Shown: one piece after another, positions 63,836-64,000 of the stretch
Layout of the letters: each line of letters begins with the position of its first letter
Numbering within the stretch: position 1 is the first letter of the stretch
Source: Clavibacter sepedonicus
Lineage (GTDB): Bacteria > Actinomycetota > Actinomycetes > Actinomycetales > Microbacteriaceae
NCBI RefSeq assembly: GCF_000069225.1
Contig: NC_010407.1
Coordinates: forward strand, 372,001-436,000
DNA length: 64,000 bases
Direction of reading: 5' to 3'
Translations under genes and position numbers: made by a program
Notes under the pieces: model-generated
What the model was told of the DNA's origin: nothing
The model's input: only the letters and a program-made list of their open reading frames with translations
The model's database searches: none

Positions 63836-64000
63836 ATGGAGCAGCACCGCTCGGCCCTGCCCGTCCGCGTCGTCGCCGCGTTCCACGCCGCCCCGAGCCG
63901 CGCCGCCGGCGTCGAGCTGCTGCTCTCCGCGCTCCTCGAGGCATCATCGGCAACGGGCGCGGCGGTGATCCTGCCGCGCGCGTCCGAGATCGTGGTCGCG
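63836..64000 (+). CDS. Unknown protein, N-terminus only (cut by window edge)
   Basis: 55 codons from ATG 63836 with a clear GGGAGG upstream. The start reads 'MEQHRSALPVRVVAAFHAAP' and 'AAGVELLLSALLEASS'. Too short to assign. It runs off the right edge. Confidence 0.5.
   Translation, partial: MEQHRSALPVRVVAAFHAAPSRAAGVELLLSALLEASSATGAAVILPRASEIVVA

Overview
The window is high-GC actinobacterial DNA, roughly 70-73% GC by eye, with strong G/C third-position bias, GGATCC-rich codon use and AGGAGG-type ribosome binding sites. Gene content fits a Microbacteriaceae chromosome, perhaps Clavibacter: RNase J, TetR-paired efflux pumps, sugar ABC transporters without their own ATPase, and an IS481-family element. 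The genus is an inference. No rRNA, tRNA, CRISPR array or replication origin was seen.

Layout. 0-9.3 kb holds housekeeping and small-metabolism genes: DUF3592 and DUF2231 membrane proteins, a tautomerase, a GNAT acetyltransferase, a phosphotransferase, RNase J, a SulP transporter, an orphan VbhA-like antitoxin and an aldehyde dehydrogenase. 9.4-10.8 kb is a glycosyltransferase pseudogene with three lesions. 11.2-15.0 kb is a sulfur amino acid operon (PatB-like lyase, MetE-like protein, MetY-like sulfhydrylase). 15.1-16.5 kb is a Fic AMP-transferase gene behind an AT-rich promoter with a palindrome. 16.4-22.1 kb carries TetR/MFS and hydrolase/TetR pairs with visible operators. 22.2-31.5 kb is a carbohydrate region: Gfo/Idh oxidoreductase, ABC transporter, a Phd/RelE-type toxin-antitoxin pair, a GH2 glycosidase and a frameshifted Gfo/Idh gene. 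31.5-34.8 kb is an MMPL exporter with a divergent TetR. 34.8-36.6 kb is a large serine hydrolase with a membrane hairpin. 37.1-44.3 kb holds an ABC transporter (binding protein frameshifted) divergent from a flavin monooxygenase plus two DszC-like oxidoreductases, the last cut by a TAG codon. Then follow a PAP2 phosphatase, a small secreted protein and ArfB.

The most interesting part is 46.7-50.15 kb, a lower-GC island bracketed by direct repeats of the 3' end of a luciferase-like monooxygenase gene. It carries a compact three-gene operon on the minus strand: an sce7726-type protein with a PD-(D/E)XK/QxxxY nuclease signature, an sce7725-family protein, and a zinc-knuckle RES-domain protein. 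A nuclease-like protein with a probable NAD+-consuming RES toxin, inside a recent insertion, looks like an uncharacterised anti-phage (abortive infection) or toxin system.

50-64 kb returns to core composition: the luciferase-like gene, small antitoxin/DUF genes, a TetR/alcohol dehydrogenase pair with a near-ideal operator, an IS481-family element at the dehydrogenase stop codon, a secreted membrane protein, a truncated oxidoreductase remnant, a GIY-YIG-like protein, a nitroreductase, a beta-lactamase-fold hydrolase, a secreted PAP2 phosphatase with no usual start codon, a secreted amidase and a PspC protein.

Several genes carry single-base lesions. They may be real decay or sequence error, and this cannot be decided from the sequence alone.
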